The position numbers were made by a program, and so were the translations under genes. Shown here piece after piece: positions 38,001 through 53,000 of a DNA stretch of 64,000 bases. The stretch lies in contig NC_085131.1 of the NCBI RefSeq assembly GCF_030269925.1, positions 11,827,501-11,891,500 of the forward strand. The letters are read 5' to 3'. The stretch is from Bombyx mori. Lineage: Eukaryota > Arthropoda > Insecta > Lepidoptera > Bombycidae. Position 1 is the first letter of the stretch; every line of letters begins with the position of its first letter. The notes beneath the pieces are model-generated. The model was not told the DNA's origin. It saw only the letters and a program-made list of their open reading frames with translations, and did not search any database.

Positions 38001-41000
38001 GAAAAGACGATATATCTATACTCAAGATGTTTAGTTATATTTATATTTATTAGAGGAACAAATTTTGCTTTAATATAGCTTACACCGCTTGCGTTCGGCC
38101 GAAAACGGGACAATTTTCCGTTCCAGAGTTCATTTCGGGGACACCGGGACTCGTAATTATAAAAAGGGTCAGTCCCGTTCAAAACGGAATGAATACATAC
38201 ATAAAAATTAATTCAAGTCGATCCAGCCGTTTAGTTGCAGTATAGATAAATAATTTAGATACCGACAGCAGCGCCATCTGTCGGGCTGATTTGTGAATCT
38301 AAAGCATCCAGAGCGCCACCCAAACGCATACAAAAAAAAATCACTTATATCGGTCCAGCCATTAAGGAGGAGTTCAGTGACATACGACACTACAGTACAG
38401 TTTTACTGGTGGTAGGATCTCTTGTGAGTCCGCGCGAGTAGGTACCACAACCCTACTTATTTCTGCAGTGAAGCACTAATGTGTTCCGGTTTGAAGGGTG
38501 GGGCAGCCGTTGTAACTATACTTGAGACCTTAGAACTTATATCTCAAGGTGGATGGCGCATTTACGTCATAGATGTCTATGGGTCAGTAACCACTTGACA
38601 CCAGGTGGGCTGTGAACTCGTCCACACATCAAAGCAATAAAAAAGTAGAATTATATATATAAAGAGAAGATGATTACACCTTAAATTATGTTTTAGTTGT
38701 GTAAGATATTTGAGTCGTCTATTATCAAAGGTGGCAATCTGTGTATTTGGACAAAAAAATGTTATTGATATGGCGATACAGATTGATTTAAATATAATCG
38801 TCTCCTTCAAAGAATACGGTTCAAAACCTGCATTAAATAAAGGTTAATACTTAACCTTTTATTTATCTAAGATGTCGTTCAGAAGAGTTTTGTGACTGCC
38901 AATGGAATACAAAGTCAATAATTCGTTTTTCTGATTTACCAATAATTGTCCAAAAGTCACATTGCCGGCTTTGATAATAGTCGACTCATTTGTAGTATAA
39001 ACTTAAAATACCAGGTAGGTGCAAAATTTTAAGCTTATCTTCCGAAAACTTTGATGCTCTGCATACAAAATTCTCGTTGGCCTTGCAAGGTATGACTCGT
39101 ATGACGCGAGTGTATAATTTATACATTTATACTACAAATACCTTATATATTATACACACCTAGTACATTATTTTGATGACGGCAATAGGTAATTAAAGTT
39201 TTTGAAATAAAAATAATCATCATCATCATTTCAGCCTATCGCCGTCCACTGCTGAACATAGGCCTCTCCAATAGATTTCCAGTGCGACCGGTCCATTGCC
39301 ACCTGCATCCAACGATACCCACATAAAAATAATACCCACAATAATATATTAAAATTAAAAAAAAAACGTGAATGATGTTTGTTCGTGGAAATTTTTCTTA
39401 CAAATTAATTAAAGTTGTATTACGAATCACGAGTCCCTTCAATATGTTTTAGGGTTCGTATCGTCACTTGATGTATAAGTATATAGGCCATTTCCAACTT
39501 GAAATTGTAAACTACAGAACCAAATAATTAAATACCCATAAAATAATACCTACTAGAGATCTATACAAAAGATTAAATTATAAAAATACTAGCGACCCGC
39601 CCTCGCTTCGCTTCGGAAACTGTAATTTATTATTGATTTCTCACTATTTAATGGATGTTATTATACATATAAACCTTCCTCTTCAATCACTCTATCTATT
39701 AAAAAAAACAGCATCAAAATCCGATGCGTAGTTTTAAAGATTTAAGCATACATAGGGATATAGGGACAGAGAAAGCGACTTTGTTTTATACTATGTAGTG
39801 ATTACGTTGATAATTAAAAAAATCTACAAACTTAAAAAATAAAATAAAAAGATATCTATATACAATTTACGTGTGTAGGTATATTGTCAACAGAATTCAT
39901 ATAATATAATGTTCGTTTTGTTTACGGCTCATGTCGTGTGAAGCGACCGACCAATGGCAGAATGCGGCCCTTGGCAGCGCTTCAGGGAAATTTACGTTCT
40001 GCCTTCATTCGTCGAGTCTGAGGCGAAGGGACCAATCTGCATGGGTTCGTTCGCACGTGGCGCTGGGGGGGCGGCGTGGCACGTGCTTGCTTGGCTCGTG
40101 GAGGGGCGCCCGAGGCGGGATCTGCGTGTACGCATTGCGTGTGCGCGGTGCGTACGCAACAGTACAACCACGACGAGGAAGCGTCACGACCGTACGCTTG
40201 GAATATGTCCGTAATAAATAAAAAAAGTACTCAAGTGAGGTGCGGTGTTAGGAAAATGCGCGGCGTTCTCGAAGATCCTTGGACTTTTTCCGATCTAACA
40301 TCTGCCTTGGACGTTGTTAAGCACAAAAATGTGAGTTGTGTTTAAATTATCAGAGTTGTGAGGAAAAATTATAATTACAAATGTGTTAAAGAAAATCTTT
40401 ATAATAATACGTTTGATGTCACGATTTATGTAAGTAATGAAAATGCGCAATAAAAATTGTAGCTAAATTCTAATACGCAGTTTATGGTCGAAAATACGAG
40501 TTATGACGAACAACTAATATTCAAATAGATAACTTAATCTATTCGTGTTCTAATAAGTAAATTACGTAAGCTATAACATAATTAATTGAAACATTAAATT
40601 GTAAAAAATTTGCCGGTAATTCTTAAATTATGCATTTATATTTGGGGGAGAGTTTGAATATTTTTTTTCGATCCATGTTTAATAGTTCTATGTTTAGCTG
40701 TGTTATGTGATAAATGTACCAAAAATTTAAAGGAAACATCAAGTACAAATTTCCACAGTAACAACACAGAGCAATAGGAGTTTCTTTTAAAAAAAAATTA
40801 AAAACATCCTTGTGGATAAATATAAGTTTAACGAATTCGTCGTTAGGTTATTTCGATAATTAATCTTTTGAAAATTTAATGTGAGAATCGAATGGGAAAA
40901 AATGACTTTGTAGAACAAGGTGTCAATGAACTCTCGTACCGTCCGCGTTTCGTGTGCATTGTAAGAGCTGTATTGTGACGGAAATTGATTTTTCGTGTCC

Positions 41001-44000
41001 ATTTTTCAGTATAACTTTTGATGTAATTTGACAGAAATCAAAATACAGTAAATATTTTTTAACGGTGGTAGGACCTCTTGTGAGTCCGCGCGGGTGGGTA
41101 CCACCGCCCTGCCTATTTCTGCCGTGAAGCAGTGATGCGTTTGGGTTTGAAGGGTGCGGGAAGCCGTTGTAACTATACTGAGATCTTAGAACTTATATCT
41201 CAAGGTGGGTGGCGCATTTACGTTGTAGATGTCCATGGGCTCCAGTAACCACTTAACACCACGTGGGCTGTGAGCTCGTCCACAAATCTAAGCAATAAAA
41301 AAAAATAAGATAAATAGGCGGGGTGGTACCTACCCGTGCGGACTCACAAGAGGTCCTACCACCAGTAAGTCGATTTCGCGAGCTTCTCCTTAGTGATTTA
41401 GCAATAGAAGCTTAAGATCGCTGCATCAATTCTTAGTTTACGGGTAGCGAGGTATGGACATGTGATGCGTAATGAGAAAATCCATGTGACTAGGAGATAT
41501 ATGGAAATGGTAGTGCAAGGTAGAGGGGGAAGAGGTCGACCGAAGAAGACATGGATGGAGTCTGAATCACGATATAACAGACAGGAGTGAGTGTTCAGAT
41601 GACGGCTGATAGAAGAGAATGGAAGAGAAAAATTAGCTGTCCCGACCCGACCTAGTGGGATAAGGTGAAGAAAAAGAAGATTCGTTTATTTTAGCGTTAC
41701 CCTGTGGGTGACTCACATGTGTAGTAGGTACGTCCGCTGTTCGAAATAAAACCACAATTGCTTCTAGATTCCGATAATTTTTTTCTGTTTTTTCTTATTA
41801 AGGTTTTTTTGTGTAACTAAGTGGAAAAGAACAGCAATATACAATTTTTTTTTAAACATTATAGACAATGACCTGACGTGCATCGCGCGATCGTTTGCTC
41901 ATAGTCATAGATGGCAAAAAAATCGCGGTGTTCCCCGAAGGTCATTGACCCGCTTTCATATAACAAATACTTCTTTTTTTTGATGGGTGAATGAGATCGC
42001 TGCCCCCCTGATGTTAACTGGTTACCGGACCCCATAGACATCTACAACGCAAATGCCGCCACCCACCTTGAGATATGAGTTCTAAGGTCTCAGTATAGTT
42101 ACAAACGGCTGCCCCATCATTCAAAACGAAACGCATTACTGCTTCACGCAGAAATAGGCACCTACCATTGCGGACTCACACGACCACCAGTAGAGCGTAT
42201 TAAATTAAATTTACGTCCATTCCAATATATATATTTGTTGTATACATATTTTCTTAGTTATTACGTCAGTCTTGTCACAAATTTTCGATACTCTAGGCGC
42301 GTGTCTGAAGTCCTTCAATACACTCTTGAAGCGAGTTACGATTGCACAGTCATATTATAATCTTTCTTTTATACATTCAACGCCGCTCATCGCTCCGATA
42401 TCCACTTGTCGATGTTTATGAGGAATTTTACTTTGTAATTTCATTGTTTACCCTAAAACATGTTTCGTATTGTATTGTTCACACTTTATTACTTCGTTCT
42501 TTTTGCGTTTTAGGTCTACTGGATATTATTATTATTATTATTATTTTATTCTTTATTTGTACACACAGTTAATGTAATGCAGTAATTGCGATAAGATATA
42601 AAAAATGGCGAGCTTAACTCAACAATTGAGCTATCTACCGGGTAACCGTTCTTGAAGAAGGAAATCTTTACATGAGTGGGTAGATGAGTACAATCTAATT
42701 AATTTACTTATTGATACAATACACAATAATAAAAATAAACACTAATACTTAGTATATGAGACTATATACATACATACACAATTACATCAAAGTGATATCG
42801 TCAAAGTGAAAGCCTATTTATTTTCTTTAAGCGACATTTTTGCGACTCTGCAAGAGAATCATTTAAAAATTTAAAATTTGGTTAAAATATAATAACAAAA
42901 AAAACTTTAGGTATTTGAACGGAGTAAACTTAATTGAAGTTCAATTAAAAACATCGAACTGTTGATCTATATCTATACTAATTATACTAATTATAATTAT
43001 AAAAAGGAAAGATTTGTTTGTTTGTTTGTATCGAATAGGCTCCGAAACTACTGAACCGATTTGAAAAGTTCTTTCACTGTTTGGAAGCTACACTATTCCC
43101 GTGTGACATAGGCTATAATCTTTTTTGAAAAAAAAAAATAGGGATCCTTACTAAAACTCCAATAATGTAACCCAAGATGTAAAAAAATTACCTAAAATAT
43201 TCTTTACATCGCGTGCCCTGCGAAAACTATTCATGATAGAATAAAATAATGTACTACGACTTTGTAGAACATATATTTATTTACAAAAAGTGTCGCGACA
43301 GCATATGTCTAACTATTATAGTTATGCCGCAATAAGTGTTCTTTTATTTAAAAAAATAATACGTCAAATATCGTTGAAATTTTTGTTAAAGACCCGAGCG
43401 GAGCCGGAGCGGGCCGCTTGTGATAAATAAAGTTCACTGGGATCGCAAAGATAATTGTCGCATATTAACGGAAATGTCGCGTAAATCAAATAGCCCGTTT
43501 TTATTATAATAATTGTGAGTCCGCGCGGGTAGGCACCATCACCTTGCCTATTTCTGCCGTGAAGCAGTAATGCGTTTCGGTTTGAAGGGTGGGACAGTCG
43601 TTGTAACTATATTGAGACCTTAGAACTTATATCTCAAGGTAGGTGGCGGCATTTACGTTGTAGATGTCTATGGGCTCCAGTAACCACTTAACACCATGTG
43701 GACTGTGAGCTTGTCCATCCATTTAAGCAATAAAAAAAAGCCTTTTGCCCTTCGATATGATTTTTTTGATTACTATACGTCCTTACAAGATGAAGCCCGG
43801 CTCGTTGTCGTGATGATGGTCTCCTCCATACTTGCCTATCGGTAGTTTTCTGGCGACAGCGTGTATTATGAAGGTTTATAATGCCTCCGAAAATTGCCTT
43901 AAAGCGGGTAGGCTAGATTTTCTAGGCAGATAAAAATATTAAAAAAATTCCACCGCCGTTCTCAATGTGACACAAGTTCGTTGACCTCGTTATATTGACA

Positions 44001-47000
44001 GTTGCATTTTTATCTAGAGCGTCACTTCGGTATGTATTATAATAGATGCTAAGGATTATTTTATATTTGGGAAAACCTATTTGTTTTGTTTCAACGAAGA
44101 TTTTTTGGGTTTCTGTGGCGAAATCAGTGATGGAAGTACGCCTAGGCTCCTGAAACCCCGGGCATAGGGTAACATAACTTGAAGGGCGGCAAATTTTTTG
44201 AAATGCCCTAATTTCAGAGACGAAGAAAAGAAAATCCATTGAAATGCTTAAAAAGCGTTTTTTTTTTTAAATTCCAAATTTTAAACTTTAAATGGCTCTC
44301 TTGTAAATTTGCAAAAATGTTCAATTGCAAGCCAAATAGCTTTTCACTCCTCCACATGATGTATATTAAAACCGATATACATATACATATGTTTAAAAAG
44401 TGTCGTAACGTCCGTTGGTTTTGATAAACGTTTAACGACACGCGGGCCGTGAGCTCATGTCTACCTTCAAGTAAATTAAATGCTTAGTATTATCTCGCAA
44501 TCACTGATTTGTGTTATTGAAGCGCCAATAATGGTCTTTATAATCAGGGCAGGAGAGGGGTATTTTGAATGAAAACGATTAATTTTAACTGACACCTAAA
44601 TCTATAGTCGGGACACGTTTCTTTAAAGGTCCCTTAAAAAGTGAGATCAAAATGGAAATTATGTTTATTTGTCTGTAGCCTCGAGGGGCTATTCTGGCTT
44701 CGCCTTGATTGATAAGCGAGCTCACGGGATTCAACCTCAAAGATTTTACTAACATCTGTCCTAGCAAGAGCAGCGCTTCGCTGATACTAACCCCAAATTG
44801 AAATCGCGACCCACTTAAAATATCCGACGAGTAACTTAGTGAGTGCGAAGAAAAGTATATAATCAAAAACTGGGTCCTTATATAAATGTCGCATCATTTA
44901 TCGACCAAGCGTGGCTGTGAGCTCAGTGCGCCTTTGGTATAACAAGAAATTCAGCAAGAAAATTGAAAATGCAAATAAAACAAATTAGTTTTTCATGTAC
45001 CACCTACCCACTTATTTTTATTATGAACCCTATTCATTAAAATCTCAAAATACGCAATAGAAGGATGAATTGTTCTGTTATAAACTCTTCAAACACTAAT
45101 ATAAAACACGAGTGCCTACAGATAAGTCGGAGATCATGTTTTTTATAAAGAACTGATTTATTAAAGAACTGATTTATAAGAAGACATTTTTTACTGTAGA
45201 CGAAACGGTGCCTCTTGTTTCGCTTTCAATATTAGGTATTCACTGCTCAATAAATATATTCCTTTCAAGTAAAATATCCGATGAAATTGTTTACATTTGT
45301 CGAGAATCATCAGCATATCTACCTATAGAGTAATATATCTATATATATATAAAAAAAAATTGCTGTTCGTTAGTCTCGCTAAAACTCGAGAACGGCTGGA
45401 CCGATTTGACTAATTTTGGTCTTGAATTATTTGTGGAAGTCCAGAGAAGGTTTAAAAGGTAGATAAATATGAAAATGCTCGAAATTAAATACAAATATTA
45501 TAATAATTTTGTTTTTTTCTTTGATGTATTACCCGTTGGCGGATTCCTTTTGTTTGTTTTAAGTTTATTTTATACAAAAGCTTAGATCTTTTATTTATCG
45601 ATTGAGGCACTACGAAGTCTGCCGGGTCTGCTAGTACCTAATTTATAAAAAATTTAATTGCTTTTACGGTTTCATTGTTCACAGTTTTCTTAACCGCGGT
45701 GAACGTTAGAAGTAGTTTTAATCATGTCCAAGATTCACTAAGGCAGACGGCCTTAAAACAAATTGATAAAAAAAATCGTTCTGTTTTGCGAAATTGAAAT
45801 CTAAGTTTAATAGAATAATGCCGAAGGACCAAAACTGTGTAGCGTCAGACACGGGTTCAGAATGCTCTAAATAAAAGAAAAAAGTTCCAATTTGTAAACA
45901 GTACATCGCATGTCTGTATCATAATTGGTACACGTGCGTGTGTACCTATTATGTCTATCCAATAAGTTAGCCCAACAATCGAAATTGGACCATAAACACG
46001 GTCTCCTCAAGATTTAGATTCATTGTACGTATTTCTCTTTTAAAACCCTTCGATGTTTATTTAACTAAAAGATAACAGTTTGACAAACAGTGAAAAAAAA
46101 TGTTACTCAAATATTTTGTTTTTGCCTATTTACATACACCTATTCGCGCTACCCGTCGCCGCGTCGCGTCGCTTGTTACGAACGGCTCGGCGGGTAAACT
46201 AACCCACAGACACAGCCCACTAAGTTTCTTGTCGCATCTTCTTAGTGGGTCGCGTAAATCCTGCGAAGCACTGCTCTTGTTGGTCAGTGCTAGCAACTTC
46301 GCTAGGTTTGAGCCCCGTGAGCTCACCTACTCGTTCGGTGACGCTGATAAAGCCTCATAAGGCTATCAGCATAGGTAGAAAAAAAAACCTATTCGCGATA
46401 AGATTTTAAGCCACATATTGCCTTGAATGCGTAAAACGTATTAAATATCTACACAGGTATAATTCAATACTTGTGGTGTATACTGTTATTTAACTTGTTC
46501 GAAATAGACTTACTAGATTTACATTTGAAACCATACATTTGTAGCTATTAAAATGCGGTTAGTGTCTTCGACATGATTCTTATTATAAAATACTCCAGGC
46601 ATTTAACTTTACGAGGATTAAATTCTGGAAATCTAAAAAAAAGATGTAGAAAATAATATTGAATGATTAAGTATGTACTAAAAGTAATCTCTTGATCCAA
46701 TAAAGACGTATCTATGAATTGGTCGAAGAAGTACGAATATTTTTTTATAGGAAACTAACAAAAAACAAACAAAAGAAATCCGTCCGACGGGGGACACATC
46801 AAAGGAAAAACAAAATTGTTATTTTTATTTCATTCCGAGCATTTTCATTTTTTTTATTTACCTTTTAAACCTTCTCTGGACTTCCACAAATAATTCAAGA
46901 CCAAAATTAGCCAAATCGGTCCAGCCGTTCTCGAGTCTTAGCGAGACTAACGAACGGCAATTCATTTTTATATATATAGATATAGATTAATTATGATTAG

Positions 47001-50000
47001 ATACTAAATAGTTACTTTTACACGTATATCGATATTACGTTTCTGTACTCTGTCTGTACCCATGACGTCACGTTCCTAATTGTTAATTTAAACATGTATC
47101 TACATAGAAAAACAGTGACTAAGAACTTCCTTTGTTCTGCAAGGACACAACAAGATACAGACTTATTAAACTATGTAACAATATTTAGGTAGGTTGAATT
47201 TGTAAAGTAGAAAAAAACCTAAGTCTCGAGTCGACTACCTATTTTTTCTCTTAACTTTGAGTCGGTTCAATGATATGAGTTTATTAGTCAAAGGGGGCAA
47301 TTTCTGAATATTTGAGAAGCTGACAGGCCTCTCAAGTCGAGCACGTTGGAAATATATATATATTTTATTGCTTAGATGGGTGGACGAGCTCACAGCCCAC
47401 CTGGTGTTAAGTTACTGGAGCCCATAGACATCTACAACGTAAATGCGCGACCCACCTTGAGATATAAGTTCTAAAATCTCAGTATTGTTACAACAGCTGC
47501 CCCACCCTTTAAACCGAAACGCATTACTGCTTCACGGCAGTATAGGCAGAGTGGTGGTACCTACCCGTACGGTCTCACAAGAGGTCCTACCACCAATAGT
47601 ACTAGTACAAGCACACGAATATAACAATAGACTGGGTAAGTCCCATCGCATCATCTGATAAGAGTAGATACTAGAGATTCTTATCTCAAAGTGGGTAGAG
47701 CGAAAATAGTATTGTCCAATACGGGCAGTTAATGTCACCCTCGTTTTGACTATGTATGTACTTTGGCAACAGCTTAAAAGTGGAGAAGGTGGGAGATCAA
47801 TCCTTACACTTACGCCGAAAAAATCTCAGCTACTTTTTAAATTAAGAATGACGACGTAAAAACCCAGATTACGTCCGAAGTAATAATGTCTTCGCGAAAT
47901 TACGAGAAATGCAAAAACAAAAAGAATTAAAAATAAAAACTAAGGTATGCGTAATCAGAAGAACATCGTAACTTTATTTTTAAACCCTCCGCATAATTTC
48001 AGTGACAAAATAATGATTTCGAAACGAATTGCGTCATTTATGTAACCGGGGAGCGTGCAGTGAATTCATAATTTAATACTTAACGTTTATGCAACAAAGC
48101 ACACACATACACATGCATTATTAAGAGTACTTTGTACTGTATTTTTGCCTTGTTTTGTATGTTTAAGGCGATTAAAAATAGTGAAATAAAAGTGTAGCCA
48201 AAATACGGGAGCGGATGAGGCGGCGATTTTCCGCGGGCCGCCGGCGGTGCGGGGCAATCGTCGGTGCCGTAGGTCGGGCACGGTGTCGACGGCCGCGCAA
48301 TGTCACCCCGCTCGGAGATATTCGGCCTCCTCGCCACCCTCCCTCACCCCCCCCCCCCCCCACCGATTCAAACATAAAACATTTCCGAAACGCAATCGAG
48401 CGGCCCCTTTGATTACAACTAAACCAGATCTTTCCATGTTTTTTTATCGAGATGCCACATTGCATCTGAATCATGTTTCGATGCGTTGTGAAGTCGCGTC
48501 AATCACGTTATTTCGCGCATACGACTGATGTTATCTGTAGAAATATGTCGAATGTAGGAAAATGGCGTCCATTTAATGATTCCGTGACTTTTCTCCCACG
48601 GAAAAATATACACGAATATCTCGGCAAGTTAAGTATATCTCGGTCGAGGTAGGTCAGTAATGGAATGGTGGTTGGTTATATAACTGCCACGAGGTGGCGG
48701 CAGGTGCTTGCGAATCTTGCGATCGTCCGCGTGATATTGGGCGATGTCGGTCGTCGACTTCTCGTTATCTGCGTTATTTGGCCCGGCTCAATGTCGGCGC
48801 AATGTCGAATCGTTCGAGTTCACAGACCTAGTCGCGACGTTGCTGTTCTCACTCGACTGTGTGTTGTTCGGCCGAATTTTATCGACACCCGAAATAAAAT
48901 ATACGCCAGGCTAGGTCCTTCTGGGAATTTTAGAATGTTCACTCTAACGCGGTTAAGTAAATTGTAGGTGCTTAATAGAACGGCTATAACTCAAAACGGG
49001 TGTATTGCAATATATTGAACAACAGATTTAACTGATGATATTAGCTGGTCGGTTACGGGGTCATGCTAATTAATGAAAAATCGACATATCAGAAGATGAC
49101 TTCATATTTCCCTGGCACGAGATACGTCTTGATTGGCGAAATATACCCGTTCCGCTAATGATTGCAGTAACACATATATCATTCGTGTTATGGAAGAGAC
49201 ATTTGCGAGGCTATTACTTCTGGTTCTTTCGTGCCAATGGCTTCATCGTTACTGTGACATAGTCATACAGCATGTGGCATGTTAGGCGCAGTCGGTTTCT
49301 GGGCTGCGGGACGTGGCGACCTCGAACGCGCGGAAACCGTGTGGCGGTCAAGGCCGATGTCTAGACACACTCCCGCCCGCGCATCCCCTCGACAAACACC
49401 TTCCCCACACCATTACCCCCTCCGCTGTACCTAAATTTTCAGCATTACGTGTTATCCAGGGCTCCGTTGAAATTGTTTACCCTGACCTACACCAAGCAAA
49501 TTGTTGTGAACAGCGCTCATGTGAATTCTGTCGATAAGTATGACGCGTTCGTGTCGAACGATTTAGTTTTGAATAAAACATTCTACGCTATGAAAAAAAC
49601 CATGGAGCGAATTATTATACAAACCTTGAACTGGACAGCGGTTTTTAACAATGTCTCAATAATAAAAGCTTGCGTCATTATCTAGTTCGTCGAAGTCGTG
49701 TTGGTTTGTTTCTTGAAAAAAATATTATTTTTCATAAAATTTATATTGTATTTGAAATTTATAATGACGAGATAATAAATTTGTCTTTTTTAGGTAGTTT
49801 ATATTTAGATGATATTGTTTTTTTCTCAAAGATGAACCTATTTTTGTAAGTTCAAGAGTTTTTGAGCAAACTTTAAAATTATAGTTTTACATAAATTTTG
49901 TAATCATGGTCGTTATGATATATGTACTGGAAAAATTTTTTTTACTTGAATTAAATCAAATAGTACACCTAATAGTGCAGCTTGGGACACTAAAATTCCC

Positions 50001-53000
50001 TACTTTCTGAAATTTATTAAAAATGACGTAAACCTCAATGTCTACTTGACAGTGAACGAAGCACGTTAAGCGTTATCAAACATACATAATATTGTGGTCT
50101 TTATGTAGTAAATAAAATTCAAATAATATGATTTGTAATATTATATTATACGACTTTAACACAAATCGTATCTTATGTATGATTAATATGCTATGTCGTT
50201 AATATTACATTTTCAATTGAATTTTCTTAAAACCAAGCTTCTAAAGGTAGCAAAGGATTTCAATCTTCATTTAATAGTGCTAAAGTCGAGCGCCGTCGTC
50301 ATCCAAACTATGATATAACTTTTTCTTTGATAATTTCCTTAAATCGGCTCCGATCTTCTGAGTGGTTATCTGTGTTCCCTATAATACGATGAAATAGTTA
50401 ATACGTGAATATAATGTACTACGCATTCACTGTTAAGCTCCGAAGGTAAATTTTGGTTGTTTATTTTAAGCCACAATTTTCTAGACTAAATGACTTGAAA
50501 AAAATCATTAACCTAATGGCTTGTTTTCTGGAACTTGGGAGTGCACGTAAGCGCACTTCACGCTTATTATATACTTATTTATCTATATAAATATATTTTA
50601 GAATACAGCGTAATGTCTCTGGATATTCATTTTCAACCTAACCCAGGCATTGACCAGTGGAAAACTGGACAAAATTGAACATTGCCATGATGAATATTCA
50701 AGCAGTAATTTTAATTCTGTATTTTTAGTAAAAAAACATGCGAATCGAAATAATTGTCGTCTACAACGGTATTATGTAAAGCAATAATATAGAAACAGTC
50801 CACTCAACATCTGTGCAAACTTTCGAAAGCATGCAGACTTTATACATATATACATTGTACATGTTCACGTGTGTGTTATCACGATAACGATATACGAATA
50901 AGCGTCTCTACCTAAATATTTATCAATATAGAAACGCTAAGATTGTAGCACGGAATAATACCTGACTAGATACTTCGAATCGTGTTGCGGTAGGTCCGGG
51001 TTGCGCATAGGCCACGCGGCTGCTTGGACGTTTTTTATTGGCGTCCATTTGTCAATTCATGAAGTTACGCCAGCGCTTGCGAGATTAGATACTTACGTAG
51101 CGCACACATGACGACGATAGCTCTATATTGATACCGCTTTAGGTCGGTGTTGTTCTGTTGTATATAAATTAGATGTAATGTTAAATAGGAGGACGCGCGT
51201 AATGAATTCGAATGGAAAACAAAACACAGCGACTCTACGAAACGTGCATAAAAATTTGTTTGCTTTCGAGCTTCTAAATTTAAAACGGCATCAAGGCCAC
51301 CGCAACGGAAACTAATACTGTCGCAATTTTGCATTTGAAAATTTTTATTCGAAGCGTTTGGCATTGTTGAAGTCCATGGGCGACGGTAACCACTCACCAT
51401 CAGGTGCTTCAGTGGTCGTATGCTCGTCTGCCTATAAGGGCAATAAAAAAAAAGAAACATCACTGGAATAAGCTAAAAAAAGAAAATATATATAGCGTTT
51501 ATAAATTCTGGAAGAATCACGATTAATTCTTTAGTGTTATTATTATATAATATAAAAATCGATTAGTTTATGGAGCGGATGCATATTTCGGAGGATGTCG
51601 ATAGGATCGATATTTCGATTTCGAAATTTGGGGCGCCGCGAGCCTGCCTCAATGTCGGCGTGGTTGCGTTGCGGCGCGCTCCTCCCTCCCTCGCTAGTCA
51701 GAGTGACGTTTATCTACGAAGGTGAGACCACGGTCACACGGTCGCTGAACCCAGCAACTTATTATGAATACGTACCTATTTAATGAACAGAACACAAATA
51801 GTGTGGCGCAGTGAGGAATCAGGTGTTATTAGAATGATGCATTTTTAAATTTAACTTTAGACTACCCAACCTTTTAGTGCTCGGATGATTATATTATTCG
51901 ATTTGCCTCGACGTAACGGGACGAGTGAACTGCACCATAGATAGTGACATCAATTTAAACCCGCACTGACCCAGTTTCTTTTTATTTGGATCAAGCCAGC
52001 TAGCTATATTAATAAATAAGTTACAGAACAATAACAACAGAGTACATGATGCCAATTATTTCATTGATTACATTAATTAAAAATTATATAAAATGATTGT
52101 ACAGTCCGTAAAAGGATTAATAATGACCTATTTCATTCTGAACTCCGGTCGTCACGTAAACCTACATATAGGGCTTGTAACTTGTAGCTTTCTTATCCCC
52201 TCCTGGCTGAGCCTTTGCTCGCCCACCTGCCCTGGTGAAACTGGAAAGGCCTCCGGGCCACCAGTAATCCTTCAATCATAAAAAAAAAGCTTTCTTATCT
52301 AAATGCTACAAAATTTGCTATAGATTTTAAACTTATTTGCCTTTAAGCTAATCGGAGAGTTGAAACTTTAAAACTGAACTCGAATTAACCATCACTGAAG
52401 CTATTAACAAATCAAAATTACCCACAAAAAATAATAATTACAAATATCACAAAATTTAACCTATTTATTTTTTAAACTGATTAACTCATAAAATTTAGAA
52501 AGAATAGTAATATACAGTTCTTTGTATAGAAAAATCCAATATTTAAAATAGATGCGTTTTATGTCGATCCTATATCTTTTCTCCGAAAATAGATTTTCGA
52601 TTTAAGGCATCCAGGCATCACCCCCGCCGGTTTTTACGCCCAAGCATTTGTGACCCATTAGCAAATGAACCAGTGACCTCTATTCCTCAGGACTCTTGCA
52701 TCGATTTCTAAAATGAAACCTTTTTGCTTCTCCTAGAAGACACCTAACATTACACCTATGCCAATTTGTGTACTGTTTTGTTCGGATAATAGTATTATGG
52801 TCATTTTAAATTGATTTTTCTTTAATAATGTGTCACTCGTGAGTGGAACACGCCACTGAAGCTCATTGGAATGCACAATTATTTTACGAACGTTAAAAAT
52901 CACTAATTAATAATTATTCTATTATAATGAAAAACGATTTTGTAATAATGGGGAAAACCTGCTAGTTATTGTCGGTTTGGTATTTGCCTCGACATCCTGT

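Noticed and set aside
39931..40221. ORFs of 60-96 codons in several frames and both strands in the GC-rich island
   Set aside because: Low A+T content removes stop codons by chance. Only the short frame ending at the GTGAGT donor (40256-40330) has support.
48080..48528. Five overlapping ORFs on both strands
   Set aside because: Composition artefacts of a GC-rich island with a poly(C) run. No domain recognised.
49449..49685. 78-codon ORF with fairly protein-like composition
   Set aside because: No family resemblance, no splice or start support, and it spans an AT-rich/GC-rich boundary. Too weak to call.
51065..51463. 132-codon minus-strand ORF
   Set aside because: It begins in the antisense of a LINE tail and continues into AT-rich DNA. 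No domain.
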